Assembly: GCF_022374875.2 (NCBI RefSeq) | Contig: NZ_CP092427.2 | Coordinates: forward strand, 1,116,001-1,180,000 | Reading direction: 5' to 3' | DNA from: Mycolicibacterium rufum | GTDB taxonomy: Bacteria; Actinomycetota; Actinomycetes; Mycobacteriales; Mycobacteriaceae | Length of the DNA: 64,000 nucleotides | Shown: positions 56,545 to 64,000 of the stretch, piece after piece | Position numbering within the stretch: the stretch's first letter is position 1 | Layout of the letters: each line of letters starts with the position of its first letter | Notes under the pieces: generated by a model | What the model saw: only the letters and a program-made list of their open reading frames with translations | Databases searched by the model: none | Told to the model about the DNA's origin: nothing | Made by a program: the position numbers and the translations under genes

Positions 56545-57021
56545 TCACGCCGTCATCGCACGGGTGATCGCCCTGCGGATCCACCACGTGGCGTAGACCG
56601 CGAACCGATATCCGCTGTCGGGATTGTAGGCGCGGATCGCCTGGGCGAGGCCGACGTTGCCGACCTCCAGGAGGTCGAGAAACGCGGTGCCGTGGCCGGT
56701 GTAGCGCCTGGCCAGGCTGACGACAAGGCCCAAGTGCGCGTCGCGCAGCGCCTGCTCGGCCGCATCGACCTCGATGCCCGCCCGGATATGTTCGGCGAGC
56801 TCGGCCTCCTCGTCGGCGGTGATCGGCGCGGCGTCGCGGACGTGGTGCAGCATCGCCCGGACAGCGTCGGCTGACCACACCACGCGGGCGTCCATCAGGG
56901 CACGCCACAACACTTCCGCGTCAGCGGGCTCGCCATCGAGTGCCACGTCGTCCTCCCAGACCTCCAGACTGACATACAGCGCCGCCGCCTCGGCCCGTAC
57001 CGGTTTGTAGGCTCTGGTCAT
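56545..57021 (-). CDS. Truncated sigma-70-type factor (regions 1.2-2 only)
   Basis: The 158-residue protein contains sigma region 1.2-like residues ([20 protein letters not shown]) and a clear region 2 ([20 protein letters not shown], then [20 protein letters not shown] and [17 protein letters not shown]). It stops immediately after region 2.4, so regions 3 and 4, needed for -35 recognition, are absent. No continuation of those regions is seen in other frames downstream. It may be a decayed sigma factor or a real short regulator. ATG 57021 overlaps the start codon of the divergent kinase gene. Confidence 0.75.
   Translation of the reverse strand: MTRAYKPVRAEAAALYVSLEVWEDDVALDGEPADAEVLWRALMDARVVWSADAVRAMLHHVRDAAPITADEEAELAEHIRAGIEVDAAEQALRDAHLGLVVSLARRYTGHGTAFLDLLEVGNVGLAQAIRAYNPDSGYRFAVYATWWIRRAITRAMTA
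57008..57013 (+). promoter_or_regulatory. -10 element TAGGCT of a leaderless kinase start
   Basis: TAGGCT ends exactly 6 nt before ATG 57020. It lies inside the 5' coding end of the divergent sigma-like gene. Confidence 0.45.
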
Positions 57022-58816
57022 GCCGCTGCACGAGGGCGAGGAGTTCGCCGGATACCTGATCCAGCGGCAGCTGGGCACCGGCGGGATGGGCGAGGTCTAT
57101 CTCGCGCAGCACCCGCGGCTGCCCCGCCGTGACGCGCTCAAGATCCTGACGCCCACCTCGACGGCGGACACGGAGTTCCGCGCGCGGTTCATCCGCGAGG
57201 CCGAGATGGCCGCCGCGCTGCAACACCCGCACATCGTCGGAGTGCTCGACCGGGGCGAGTTCGACGGCCGGCTGTGGATCTCGATGGAGTACATCGACGG
57301 CACGGACGCGGGCCACCTGATCAGGGAGACCTACCCCCGCGGCATGCCCGAGCGCGAGGTCGTCGACATCGTGACCGCCGTTGCCGACGCGCTCGACTTC
57401 GCCCACGAACGCCGTCTGCTCCACCGTGACGTCAAGCCCGAGAACATCCTCGTGACCGCGTCCGACGCCCGTCGGCGCAGGGTGCTGCTGACCGACTTCG
57501 GTATCGCCCGGCGCATCGACGACGTCAGCAACCTCACCGACGACAACGTCGCGATCGGAACGGTCAGCTACATGTCCCCCGAGCAGCTGCGCGGCCAGTC
57601 GCTCGACGGCCGCGCAGACCAATATGCGTTGGCCGCCACTACGTTTCACCTGCTGACCGGCGCTCCACCGTTCGACGACGCCAACCGCGCCGTCGTCATC
57701 GGTCAGCATCTGGGCGCGTCGCCGCCACGCGTCTCGTCGCGCCGGCCCGATCTCGCGCATCTCGACGGCGTGCTGGCGAGAGCGTTGGCCAAAGATCCCG
57801 ATCAGCGCTATCCCAGTTGCCTCGACTTCGCCGAGGCCCTGTCACGCCCACACCCCAGTGCCGTGGACACGCAACCGCACCCGGCCGCACCTGCCGGGGT
57901 CGCGGACGGCCGTCCCGCCACGCAGCGCCTCGAGCGTCTGGTCCTGCGGGGCACGGCACACGGTGTCGAACGACGCGCTGTCGGGGCCGACGGCGCGATG
58001 GAGGCCGTGTCCTTTCGTCTGACGCCGACCGAAGCGGCCCACCACCTGCCCGCTCCGGTCCCCGTCGCGATCAACACCCAACTCGGACCCGGTCGGCTCG
58101 GCGACGGCGCCGCCGTCGAGGTGCACGGGGTCTGGGACGGGCGGACCCTCGACGCCGACGAGATCACCATCTTTCCCGCCCGCACTCCCCCGATGCCCCA
58201 ATCGTCACGCGCGACCGCGACCTTCGAGAAGGAGACGTCCGGGGCGGAGCCGAAGCACGGGAGCCGCCGGACGCCGATCCTCGCCGCGCTCGTCGCGGTG
58301 ATCGTGGTGGCGGTGGCCGCGGCGGCATGGTTCACCGATGGATTCGGACTGTGGACGCGGCAGGGACCGATCGTCACGCCGGCGAGCGTCACCGTGTTCG
58401 CGCCGTCGGGCGGCGCGGACAACCCGGACAAGGCCGGCTCGGTGATCGACGGCAACCCCGCGACGTCGTGGTCCACCGTTACGTACACCGACCCGGTGCC
58501 CTTCCCGAATTTCGTGGAGGGAGAGGGACTGATGCTGCACCTGTCCGAACCGACGGCGCTGAGCGCCGTGACGATCGACGTGTCGAGCACCGGCACCGAG
58601 GTGCAGATCCGCTCATCGCCCACCGAGGCTCCGGCCAAGCTGGCCGACACCACGGAACTGGCCCCGACGACCCCACTGCAACCGGGGCACAACCGCATCG
58701 AGATCCGGGATCAGACGAAGACGACCAATGTCCTGGTGTGGATCAGCACGCTGGGCACCACCGACGGCAAGAGCCGTACCGCGATCTCCGAGATCACCCT
58801 GCAGGCGGCCGCGTAG
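57020..58816 (+). CDS. Transmembrane Ser/Thr protein kinase (PknB-type) with extracellular discoidin-like domain
   Basis: The 598-residue protein has a cytoplasmic kinase domain (1-280): glycine loop [14 protein letters not shown], Lys in DALKIL, catalytic [11 protein letters not shown] in LTDFGIAR, and APE-equivalent MSPEQL. A small beta-rich juxtamembrane domain follows, then one membrane segment at about 419-438 ([20 protein letters not shown]). The extracellular domain has the discoidin-like pattern [15 protein letters not shown], as in some mycobacterial kinases and MurJ. It probably senses cell-wall material. ATG 57020 is supported by the TAGGCT -10. The start overlaps that of the divergent sigma-like gene. 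Confidence 0.93.
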   Translation: MPLHEGEEFAGYLIQRQLGTGGMGEVYLAQHPRLPRRDALKILTPTSTADTEFRARFIREAEMAAALQHPHIVGVLDRGEFDGRLWISMEYIDGTDAGHLIRETYPRGMPEREVVDIVTAVADALDFAHERRLLHRDVKPENILVTASDARRRRVLLTDFGIARRIDDVSNLTDDNVAIGTVSYMSPEQLRGQSLDGRADQYALAATTFHLLTGAPPFDDANRAVVIGQHLGASPPRVSSRRPDLAHLDGVLARALAKDPDQRYPSCLDFAEALSRPHPSAVDTQPHPAAPAGVADGRPATQRLERLVLRGTAHGVERRAVGADGAMEAVSFRLTPTEAAHHLPAPVPVAINTQLGPGRLGDGAAVEVHGVWDGRTLDADEITIFPARTPPMPQSSRATATFEKETSGAEPKHGSRRTPILAALVAVIVVAVAAAAWFTDGFGLWTRQGPIVTPASVTVFAPSGGADNPDKAGSVIDGNPATSWSTVTYTDPVPFPNFVEGEGLMLHLSEPTALSAVTIDVSSTGTEVQIRSSPTEAPAKLADTTELAPTTPLQPGHNRIEIRDQTKTTNVLVWISTLGTTDGKSRTAISEITLQAAA

Positions 58817-58825
58817 CGCACGGGG

Positions 58826-59437
58826 TCAGGCGGACAGACCCTCGACGACGGCCAGCGCGGTCAGGTAGCGGACTTCCTCGGTGGCGGCGCGATCGCTGAG
58901 GAACTGGCCGGAGGCGCCGGCCTGCGCCGCCATCAGCGCGCGGGTGAAGATCTCCGGGGTGACGGTCATCGTCCGGCCGGTCTTGGCGATCAGGGCGACG
59001 AAGATTCCCTGCAGGCCCTCACGAAGCCGTTCGACCCGGGCGTCCAACGCCCGGGCGATGTCGGGCTGATGCGCTGCGCGGGCCACCAGCGCGGCATGGA
59101 GCGCGATGCGCGGTTGGTCGGCGACGCCTGCCTTCAACAGGTGGCGCACCACGCGCTCGGTCTCGAGAACACCGGCGATGCGCAGCAGGGGTTCGGCCGT
59201 GTCCCGCAACCGCTCGACGAGGGCGTCGTTCTGGTGCTCGTACACCTCGAACAGCAGGTCCTCCATGCCCTCGTAACTGGAGTAGAAGGCCCCCCGGGTG
59301 TAGCCGGCCGCCCGGCACACCTCCTCCACGGAGAACCACGTCCGGCCGCTGTCCCTGATCAGGGCGTCGGTGGCCTCGATCAACCGCGCCCGGGTATTGC
59401 TGCGCCGGCGGATTCTCGGCGTCTCTGTGACCTTCAC
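58826..59437 (-). CDS. TetR family transcriptional regulator
   Basis: The 203-residue protein has a TetR HTH (WFSVEEVCRAAGYTRGAFYS, then SYEGMEDLLFEVYEHQ) and a helical effector domain. GTG 59437 was chosen because GGAGGGGCTGTTTGTC precedes it; a longer frame is not conserved. It is divergent from the ABC/YhgE-Pip operon and probably controls it. It is convergent with the kinase gene, 9 bp away. Confidence 0.9.
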   Translation of the reverse strand: MKVTETPRIRRRSNTRARLIEATDALIRDSGRTWFSVEEVCRAAGYTRGAFYSSYEGMEDLLFEVYEHQNDALVERLRDTAEPLLRIAGVLETERVVRHLLKAGVADQPRIALHAALVARAAHQPDIARALDARVERLREGLQGIFVALIAKTGRTMTVTPEIFTRALMAAQAGASGQFLSDRAATEEVRYLTALAVVEGLSA

Positions 59438-59461
59438 GACAAACAGCCCCTCCAACTCGAT

Positions 59462-59490
59462 ACATTCCGTATTGGATGCATATCGTATTG
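59462..59490. promoter_or_regulatory. Candidate TetR operator/promoter for the ABC operon
   Basis: Direct repeats CGTATTG at 59468-59474 and 59484-59490 lie 16 bp apart between the divergent genes. TATCGT (59481-59486) is 8 nt before ATG 59495 and may be its -10, overlapping the repeat. Confidence 0.45.
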
Positions 59491-59494
59491 AACC

Positions 59495-60205
59495 ATGGAC
59501 ATGTTCGAGCCGGCAACCACGAACGCGGGCACTCCGCTGGCACAGCCCGGCGCCGACGACGACGCGATCATCGTCGCGCGGGGGTTGACGTTCGACGGCG
59601 AGCACGGCCCGCTGTTCCGTGGCGTCGACCTGGACATCGCTCGCGGCCTGCACGCGGTACACATGCCCGGCGGCCACAGCCAGAAAGCGCTACTGCTGAC
59701 GCTGGCCGGTCGGCTCAAGCCGAGCGCCGGCACCGTCGCCGTGTTCGGCGAGACCTCCCCACGGGCGATCCGCCGGCACTGCGCGATCGCGGCCTTCGGC
59801 GACATCGACGACCTGGACGAGGCCGTCACCGTGGGAACGGTGGTGGCCGAGCAGCGCCGCTGGCTCGCTCCCCTGTTCCGTCGACCGCGTGCGGATACCG
59901 ACCGAGACGTCCTGGCTGAGGTGTTCGGCGACCTCGAATGTCCGGCACCGACCGACTACGTCGACGACCTGGGCGACCTGGAGACGTTCCTGCTGCAGAT
60001 CGCCCTGGCGCTGTGCTCGGACCGACCCGTGCTGGTGGTCGGCGATCTCGAACAGGTACGCGACAGCGGACGACGGGCGCAGGCGGTACAACGCCTCGGC
60101 GCACTGGCCGCGGACCGCACGGTCGTTGTCGGCGTGACGAACTCGCTCGGCGATCAGGCACCCGAACACGACGTGCACATCCCGGACTTCGCAGGGAAGG
60201 ACTGA
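59495..60205 (+). CDS. ABC-type ATPase-like protein with degenerate nucleotide motifs
   Basis: The 236-residue protein has an ABC ATPase fold, but the Walker A region reads PGGHSQKALLL: the GKS/T core is altered, although a Lys remains. The signature region (VDDLGDLETFLLQIALALC) lacks LSGGQ, and the Walker B region VLVVGDLEQ has no clear catalytic Glu. Such degenerate ATPases often accompany YhgE/Pip membrane proteins. It is 3 bp upstream of that gene and likely cotranscribed. ATP hydrolysis is doubtful. Confidence 0.75.
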   Translation: MDMFEPATTNAGTPLAQPGADDDAIIVARGLTFDGEHGPLFRGVDLDIARGLHAVHMPGGHSQKALLLTLAGRLKPSAGTVAVFGETSPRAIRRHCAIAAFGDIDDLDEAVTVGTVVAEQRRWLAPLFRRPRADTDRDVLAEVFGDLECPAPTDYVDDLGDLETFLLQIALALCSDRPVLVVGDLEQVRDSGRRAQAVQRLGALAADRTVVVGVTNSLGDQAPEHDVHIPDFAGKD

Positions 60206-60208
60206 GAG

Positions 60209-62155
60209 ATGGTGGGCGGACTTGCCCTGGGGTCGGAGATCAAACGCTTCGCCCGGAACCGGATGACACGGATCGCGATCGTCGTGTTGATGCTGATGCC
60301 ACTGTCCTACGGCGCGCTCTACCTGTGGGCGTACTGGGACCCGTTCGGACACGTGAACAAGCTGCCGGTGGCGTTGGTCAACGCGGACCGGGGCACCGAG
60401 GTGTCCGGTCAACCGATGAACGTCGGCGCCGAGATCGCCGACCGACTCACCGACGACGCCAGCCTGGATTGGCACCTGGTCGACGACGCCGACGCGCGCG
60501 ACGGTGTCGCGCACGGCAAGTACTACTTCATGCTGGAACTGCCGCCCGACTTCAGCGAAGCCATCGCATCGCCCACCACCGGTGCGCCCCGCAAGGCGCA
60601 ACTGATCGCCGAATACAACGACGCCAACAACTACATCTCGTCGAGCATCGGCCGCACCGCCGTGGAGCAGGTGCTCAACGCCGTATCGACCCGGATCTCG
60701 GGGCAGGCGGTCAACCAGGTGCTGTCGGTGATCACCACCTCGGGCGCGGGAATCAAGCAGGCGGCCGACGGAGCGAGTCAGCTCTCCGACGGCGCAGCCC
60801 AACTCGACTCGGGCGCAGGGCAGTTGGTGGCCGGCCTGGACACCGCCCGCACCGGATCCGCGGACCTGGCGGCGGGCTCCCGCACGCTGTCGGACGGCAT
60901 CAACACCGCTACCGATCCCCTGCTCAAGATCACCGACCTGTTGGCACAGATCGACACGCAGAGCGATCAGGTCAACGGCCGCGTACAAGACAGCTCGTCT
61001 GCGCTGACGGAGGCGTCCGACGAACTCGACACCATCGCCGGCGCGCAGGACACCGCCGCCCAGTCGTTGACGTCGATCATCGACAGCCTTTCCGCCAACC
61101 AGGATCCGGTGTCGATGGTGGCCGTCGGAAAACTGCGCGAGACCCGCGATCAACTACTCGCCCACCAGAAGACCCCGGACATCCAGGCGAAGCTCGACAA
61201 GGCCCGCGCGGCCGCCGACGCGGGAGGCCCCGTCGGGTCCGCGCTCTCCGACATCTCCACCAAGGGCAAAGAACTCAGCGACAAGCTCCATCAGTTACGG
61301 GACGGCGCCGAGCAGGTGGCGTCCGGCAACGAACAGCTCAACGCCGGCATCATCAAGCTCGACGACGGCGCCCGCCAGCTGAAAACAGGTACAGCACAAT
61401 TGAGCTCGGGGTCGAACGAGTTGGCGACCAAGCTCTCCGAGGGCGCCCAGAAGGTCCCCGACTGGAGCCCCCAACAGAAGGACGCCATCGCCGAGGCGAT
61501 CGGTGGCCCGGTTCACTTGACGAGTTCCCACGAGAACTCGGCCCCCAACTTCGGCACCGGCATGGCACCGTTCTTCCTCACGCTCGCACTGTTCTTCGGC
61601 GCCATGCTGTTGTGGATGGCGTTCCGTCCGCTGCAGAACCGGGCCATCGCCGCAGAGGTCAGCCCGATCCGCGTGACCCTGGCCAGTTATCTGCCCGCAG
61701 TCCTGATCGGAATTCCCCAGGCGGTGGTCCTCTACAGCGTCGTGCGTTTCGCGTTGCACGTCCACGCGGAGCATCCGGTGGCGATGCTGGGATTCATGAT
61801 CCTGGCGTCCTGCGCCTTCATCGCGGTGGCCCAGGCGATCAGCGCCTGGCTCGGCCCGGTGTTGGGCAAGGTGCTCCTGATGACGCTGCTCATGGTGCAA
61901 CTGGTCAGCGCCGGGGGGCTCTACCCCGTCGAGACCACGACCAAGCCGTTCCAGTCGCTGCACCGACTCGACCCGATGACCTACGGCGTCAACGGCCTGC
62001 GGCAGTTGATCCTCGGCGGTATCGACGGCCGGCTGTGGCAGGCGCTGATCTTCCTGGGCGCCTTGTGGGTGGGGTCGCTCCTGCTGACCGCCCTGGCGGC
62101 CCGGCGCAACCAGTTGTGGAACCTCACCCGGCTGGTGCCGAGCGTCAAGATGTAG
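60209..62155 (+). CDS. YhgE/Pip family membrane transporter
   Basis: The 648-residue protein matches the YhgE/Pip architecture: N-terminal membrane segment (IAIVVLMLMPLSYGALYLW), a long extracytoplasmic region with heptad-like repeats (GASQLSDGAAQLDSGAGQLV, later GAEQVASGNEQLNAGIIKLD), and a C-terminal block of about five membrane segments with GGLYPVETTTKPFQSLHRL. Relatives include the phage-infection protein Pip and exporters of the ABC-2 type; a toxin or lipid export role is possible. It is preceded by a degenerate ABC ATPase and regulated by TetR. A strong stem-loop follows 7 bp after the stop. Confidence 0.88.
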   Translation: MVGGLALGSEIKRFARNRMTRIAIVVLMLMPLSYGALYLWAYWDPFGHVNKLPVALVNADRGTEVSGQPMNVGAEIADRLTDDASLDWHLVDDADARDGVAHGKYYFMLELPPDFSEAIASPTTGAPRKAQLIAEYNDANNYISSSIGRTAVEQVLNAVSTRISGQAVNQVLSVITTSGAGIKQAADGASQLSDGAAQLDSGAGQLVAGLDTARTGSADLAAGSRTLSDGINTATDPLLKITDLLAQIDTQSDQVNGRVQDSSSALTEASDELDTIAGAQDTAAQSLTSIIDSLSANQDPVSMVAVGKLRETRDQLLAHQKTPDIQAKLDKARAAADAGGPVGSALSDISTKGKELSDKLHQLRDGAEQVASGNEQLNAGIIKLDDGARQLKTGTAQLSSGSNELATKLSEGAQKVPDWSPQQKDAIAEAIGGPVHLTSSHENSAPNFGTGMAPFFLTLALFFGAMLLWMAFRPLQNRAIAAEVSPIRVTLASYLPAVLIGIPQAVVLYSVVRFALHVHAEHPVAMLGFMILASCAFIAVAQAISAWLGPVLGKVLLMTLLMVQLVSAGGLYPVETTTKPFQSLHRLDPMTYGVNGLRQLILGGIDGRLWQALIFLGALWVGSLLLTALAARRNQLWNLTRLVPSVKM

Positions 62156-62162
62156 GAAAACC

Positions 62163-62197
62163 ACAACAGGCCAGACCTTTTCGGCCTGGCCTGTTGT
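62163..62197. terminator. Bidirectional terminator
   Basis: A perfect 12-bp stem (ACAACAGGCCAG with its complement) lies between the convergent YhgE/Pip and DUF4189 genes. On the minus strand it is followed by TGGTTTTCC; on the plus strand there is no T-run. Confidence 0.7.
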
Positions 62198-62206
62198 CGG
62201 TGGAGC

Positions 62207-62929
62207 TCAGAAGTACGTCGTCGCTGTCGTGCTCGTTCCGTTGTCGCAGGTGATGGTGACTGTCCAGTTCCGGAACTGCGGGATGGCCGGCACGATCTTC
62301 AGGTCATAGGCGGAGTTGGCCGGAAGCGCGAAGCTCCGGTTGACGCCGTCGGTGACGTAGGTGCACTGCGACGACACTCCACTGCGGTCGGTGATGTGGG
62401 CGACGAGCCCGCCCACGATCGTCTTGAACGACACCGTCGGCCCCTGCTTCGGCGCGGGCGGGGGCGGCGGCGGATCGTTCGGCGGCGGCGGCGTGGATCC
62501 GTTCGCGCACCCCGAGACGATGACCTTCGCGCCCTGCTGATTCTGCAGCATGCTCTTGGCCTTGCTCTGCGCGGTGGCGAGCGAGGGGTCTGAAGCTCCG
62601 GTCATCTCGCCGAAGTCGTTGGAGGCCGCGGCGGCGCAGGCGTTCGTGGCGACGACCTGAGCGACGCAGTGGTTGCCGCCGTTGCCCGAACAGTTGGTCA
62701 GCGCGCCCTGGGCCGCCTGTTCCTGGGTCGCGCTGATCGCCGAACCACCGGCCATCGTGACGGGCGGGTTCTCGTTGATGTAACCCAGTGCCAGGGCGAT
62801 GTACTGGTCGGCCGCCTGCGCCGGCGCCGAGGCGGCGATCATGCCGGCGACGGTCGCGGATGCAGCCAGCAGGGCGGCCGCGGCGTTCCGCGCTCGCCGG
62901 CCGGTCCGAATCGGGTGGGTGGTGGTCAT
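62207..62929 (-). CDS. Secreted DUF4189-domain protein
   Basis: The 240-residue protein has a Sec signal peptide ending SAPAQA and a DUF4189 domain (YIALALGYINENPPVTMAGG, then AAQGALTNCSGNGGNHC and VVATNACAAAASN). A proline-rich linker (PPPPNDPPPPPPAPK) follows, then a C-terminal beta-rich part with two Cys (SQCTYVTDGVNR and VTITCDNG). DUF4189 is common in exported actinobacterial proteins of unknown role. GAGGAGAATC precedes ATG 62929. Confidence 0.87.
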   Translation of the reverse strand: MTTTHPIRTGRRARNAAAALLAASATVAGMIAASAPAQAADQYIALALGYINENPPVTMAGGSAISATQEQAAQGALTNCSGNGGNHCVAQVVATNACAAAASNDFGEMTGASDPSLATAQSKAKSMLQNQQGAKVIVSGCANGSTPPPPNDPPPPPPAPKQGPTVSFKTIVGGLVAHITDRSGVSSQCTYVTDGVNRSFALPANSAYDLKIVPAIPQFRNWTVTITCDNGTSTTATTYF

Positions 62930-63098
62930 GATTCTCCTCGAGGTCGTTGCGGCCCCGGTGGGCTGCGCTCTGCACGTAATGCTCGTGCTCGGCGAACGAC
63001 GAGGTAATCGCCGGAAAGTCAGAGTTCGGCGACGGAGGGGAAGAGTTTCCTGTCTGCTGAGTAAGGGCGGGACCGAGGAGGCCAAGGGGGGCTAGAGA

Positions 63099-63132
63099 AG
63101 AGCAGGCCCCCCATCTCTGGGGGGCCTGCTCT
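63099..63132 (-). terminator. Terminator after tmRNA
   Basis: A perfect 14-bp stem (AGAGCAGGCCCCCC with its complement, 6-nt loop) lies 5 bp beyond the 3' end of tmRNA on the minus strand and is followed by TTCTCT. Confidence 0.65.
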
Positions 63133-63136
63133 TTTC

Positions 63137-63503
63137 GGTGGAGCTGCCGGGAATCGAACCCGGGTCCTACGGCATTCCCTCAAGGCTTCTCCGTGCGCAG
63201 TCCGCTAGGTCTCTACTCGGATCTCCTGATCACGCGAACAAGTCAGGATGACGATCCCAGTCGCTGTTTGATGTCCCCACGGGTCCCGCGACCGAACCCG
63301 TGGGTGGGTCCCTCTAGCTGACGCCAGGGTCCGGGTCGAGGGCACTCCCGGTCTGACGGATTAGCTTCGCTTAGGCAGCGAGAGCGTAATCGCGCTGATT
63401 GGAATCGGCGCTTAATTGGTTGCAACGACGCTTACGGTGGTCATTTGCCTGCACCGGCACGCTTCCCTTGATTCGATGCGCGAAGTCGAAACCGTTCAGC
63501 CCC
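63137..63503 (-). ncRNA. ssrA: Transfer-messenger RNA (tmRNA)
   Basis: The minus-strand RNA (about 367 nt) has a tRNA-like domain: 5' GGGGCTGAACGGTTTCGAC and 3' GGGTTCGATTCCCGGCAGCTCC with ACC. A G-U pair at the third acceptor position is the alanine identity element. The tag frame at 63371-63409 encodes ADSNQRDYALAA and stops with TAA. tmRNA rescues stalled ribosomes and marks incomplete proteins for proteolysis. The tag differs from the M. tuberculosis tag (ADSHQRDYALAA) by Asn for His. The length matches other mycobacteria. Confidence 0.97.
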
Positions 63504-63572
63504 TCGCACCCCTGCCGACCATCAGCAGGAAGGTCCATACTACCGGCCGCTTCAACACATGCCAGCGCATTT

Positions 63573-64000
63573 TTAGTCCGTCGAGTGTGCGTCCAGGACG
63601 GGAATGTCGTCGTCGAGCCGCCCTGGACGCACACTCGGCGCCAGATCGCCGTACTCGGCGACGATGTCGGCGATCGGCGCGGGCCGTCCGAACAGGTGCC
63701 CCTGTGCAAGGCGGCAGCCCGCCGCGACGATGGTGCCGGCCTGCTCGGCCGACTCGATGCCCTCGGCGATCACGTCCAGCCCCAGGTCTGCGCACAACCC
63801 GACCACGGAGCGGTACAGGGTGAGGTCGCGCGAGGCCTCCGATCCCACCACGAGGCTGCGGTCGAGTTTGACGATGCCGACCGGCAGCGCATGCAGGTAG
63901 GTCAGCGAGTTGTATCCCGCCCCGAAGTCGTCCAGCGCGACCCGCACCCCGGTGGCGTTGAGCCGATCGATCTGCGCCGCCGCATCGGCGAGGTCGACGA
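63573..64000 (-). CDS. EAL-domain protein, C-terminal part (cut by window end)
   Basis: The frame continues past the window end. The visible 142 residues are the C-terminal part of an EAL domain for c-di-GMP hydrolysis: VALDDFGAGYNSL, the Lys-Leu-Asp motif in GIVKLDRSLV, AEGIES and the final QGHLFGRP. The DDFG motif with both Asp residues and the later Glu are kept, so this EAL domain could be active. Its N-terminal domain, commonly GGDEF or PAS, is outside the window. Confidence 0.9.
   Translation of the reverse strand, partial: VDLADAAAQIDRLNATGVRVALDDFGAGYNSLTYLHALPVGIVKLDRSLVVGSEASRDLTLYRSVVGLCADLGLDVIAEGIESAEQAGTIVAAGCRLAQGHLFGRPAPIADIVAEYGDLAPSVRPGRLDDDIPVLDAHSTD

Overview
The window is high-GC DNA from a rapidly growing mycobacterium (Mycolicibacterium or Mycobacterium). 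The evidence is the gene content: an MmpL transporter, a DUF222/HNH (13E12-type) gene, a Pgm/FluC/DUF190 block, an F420-type DUF385 protein, a tmRNA whose tag ends in YALAA, many leaderless start codons, and secreted proteins with a GRVGALAV-type signal peptide. No rRNA, CRISPR array or prophage is visible, and no gene-free stretch exceeds about 300 bp.

1-12.4 kb is the dynamic part. A regulator/SDR pair and a secreted three-repeat protein are followed by a DUF222/HNH gene broken by an IS256-family element (8-bp target duplication) and by a separate one-base frameshift. That IS256 copy is itself interrupted by a 1,553-bp IS110-family element that carries CT cores at both ends and a leader consistent with a bridge RNA. 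An intact, near-identical IS256 copy lies 3.2 kb away in inverted orientation. It sits in the divergent promoter region between a LysR regulator and a hydrolase operon. A tRNA-Ala(GGC) closes this part.

12.4-27.2 kb is mostly chromosomal housekeeping and envelope genes: an MFS transporter coupled to phosphoglucomutase, a FluC pair coupled to DUF190, a secreted DUF1214 protein, a DUF808 membrane protein, a GjpA-like secreted protein, a Gly-rich lipoprotein, a HAD phosphatase, an MmpL4/5-type transporter without MmpS, and a stand-alone LigD-type polymerase domain.

27.2-36.9 kb is a signalling block. One operon encodes PAS-ANTAR, STAS, a 1,381-residue histidine kinase/receiver/PP2C phosphatase/anti-sigma ATPase polyprotein and a second STAS. 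A DUF4242 protein, a large LuxR-type ATPase regulator and a methyltransferase follow.

36.9-50.1 kb holds metabolic and resistance-like genes: an FAD oxidoreductase with a 48-residue upstream peptide, an APC permease, an LLM flavin oxidoreductase coupled to an APH(6)-like kinase, SnoaL and VOC proteins, DUF1214 with TetR, a sulfotransferase, a GH13 enzyme, and a lipoprotein fusing a lytic transglycosylase to a DUF1460 amidase.

50.2-54.3 kb carries the least explained system: a two-gene operon of an 822-residue protein with a toxin-like hydrophobic helical N-terminus and a lectin/propeller-like partner, both without signal peptides. The composition looks slightly foreign by eye.

54.5-64 kb contains DUF2252, a deazaflavin-type protein, a truncated sigma factor whose start codon overlaps that of a divergent Ser/Thr kinase, a TetR/degenerate ABC ATPase/YhgE-Pip module, a secreted DUF4189 protein, tmRNA and the C-terminal part of an EAL protein.
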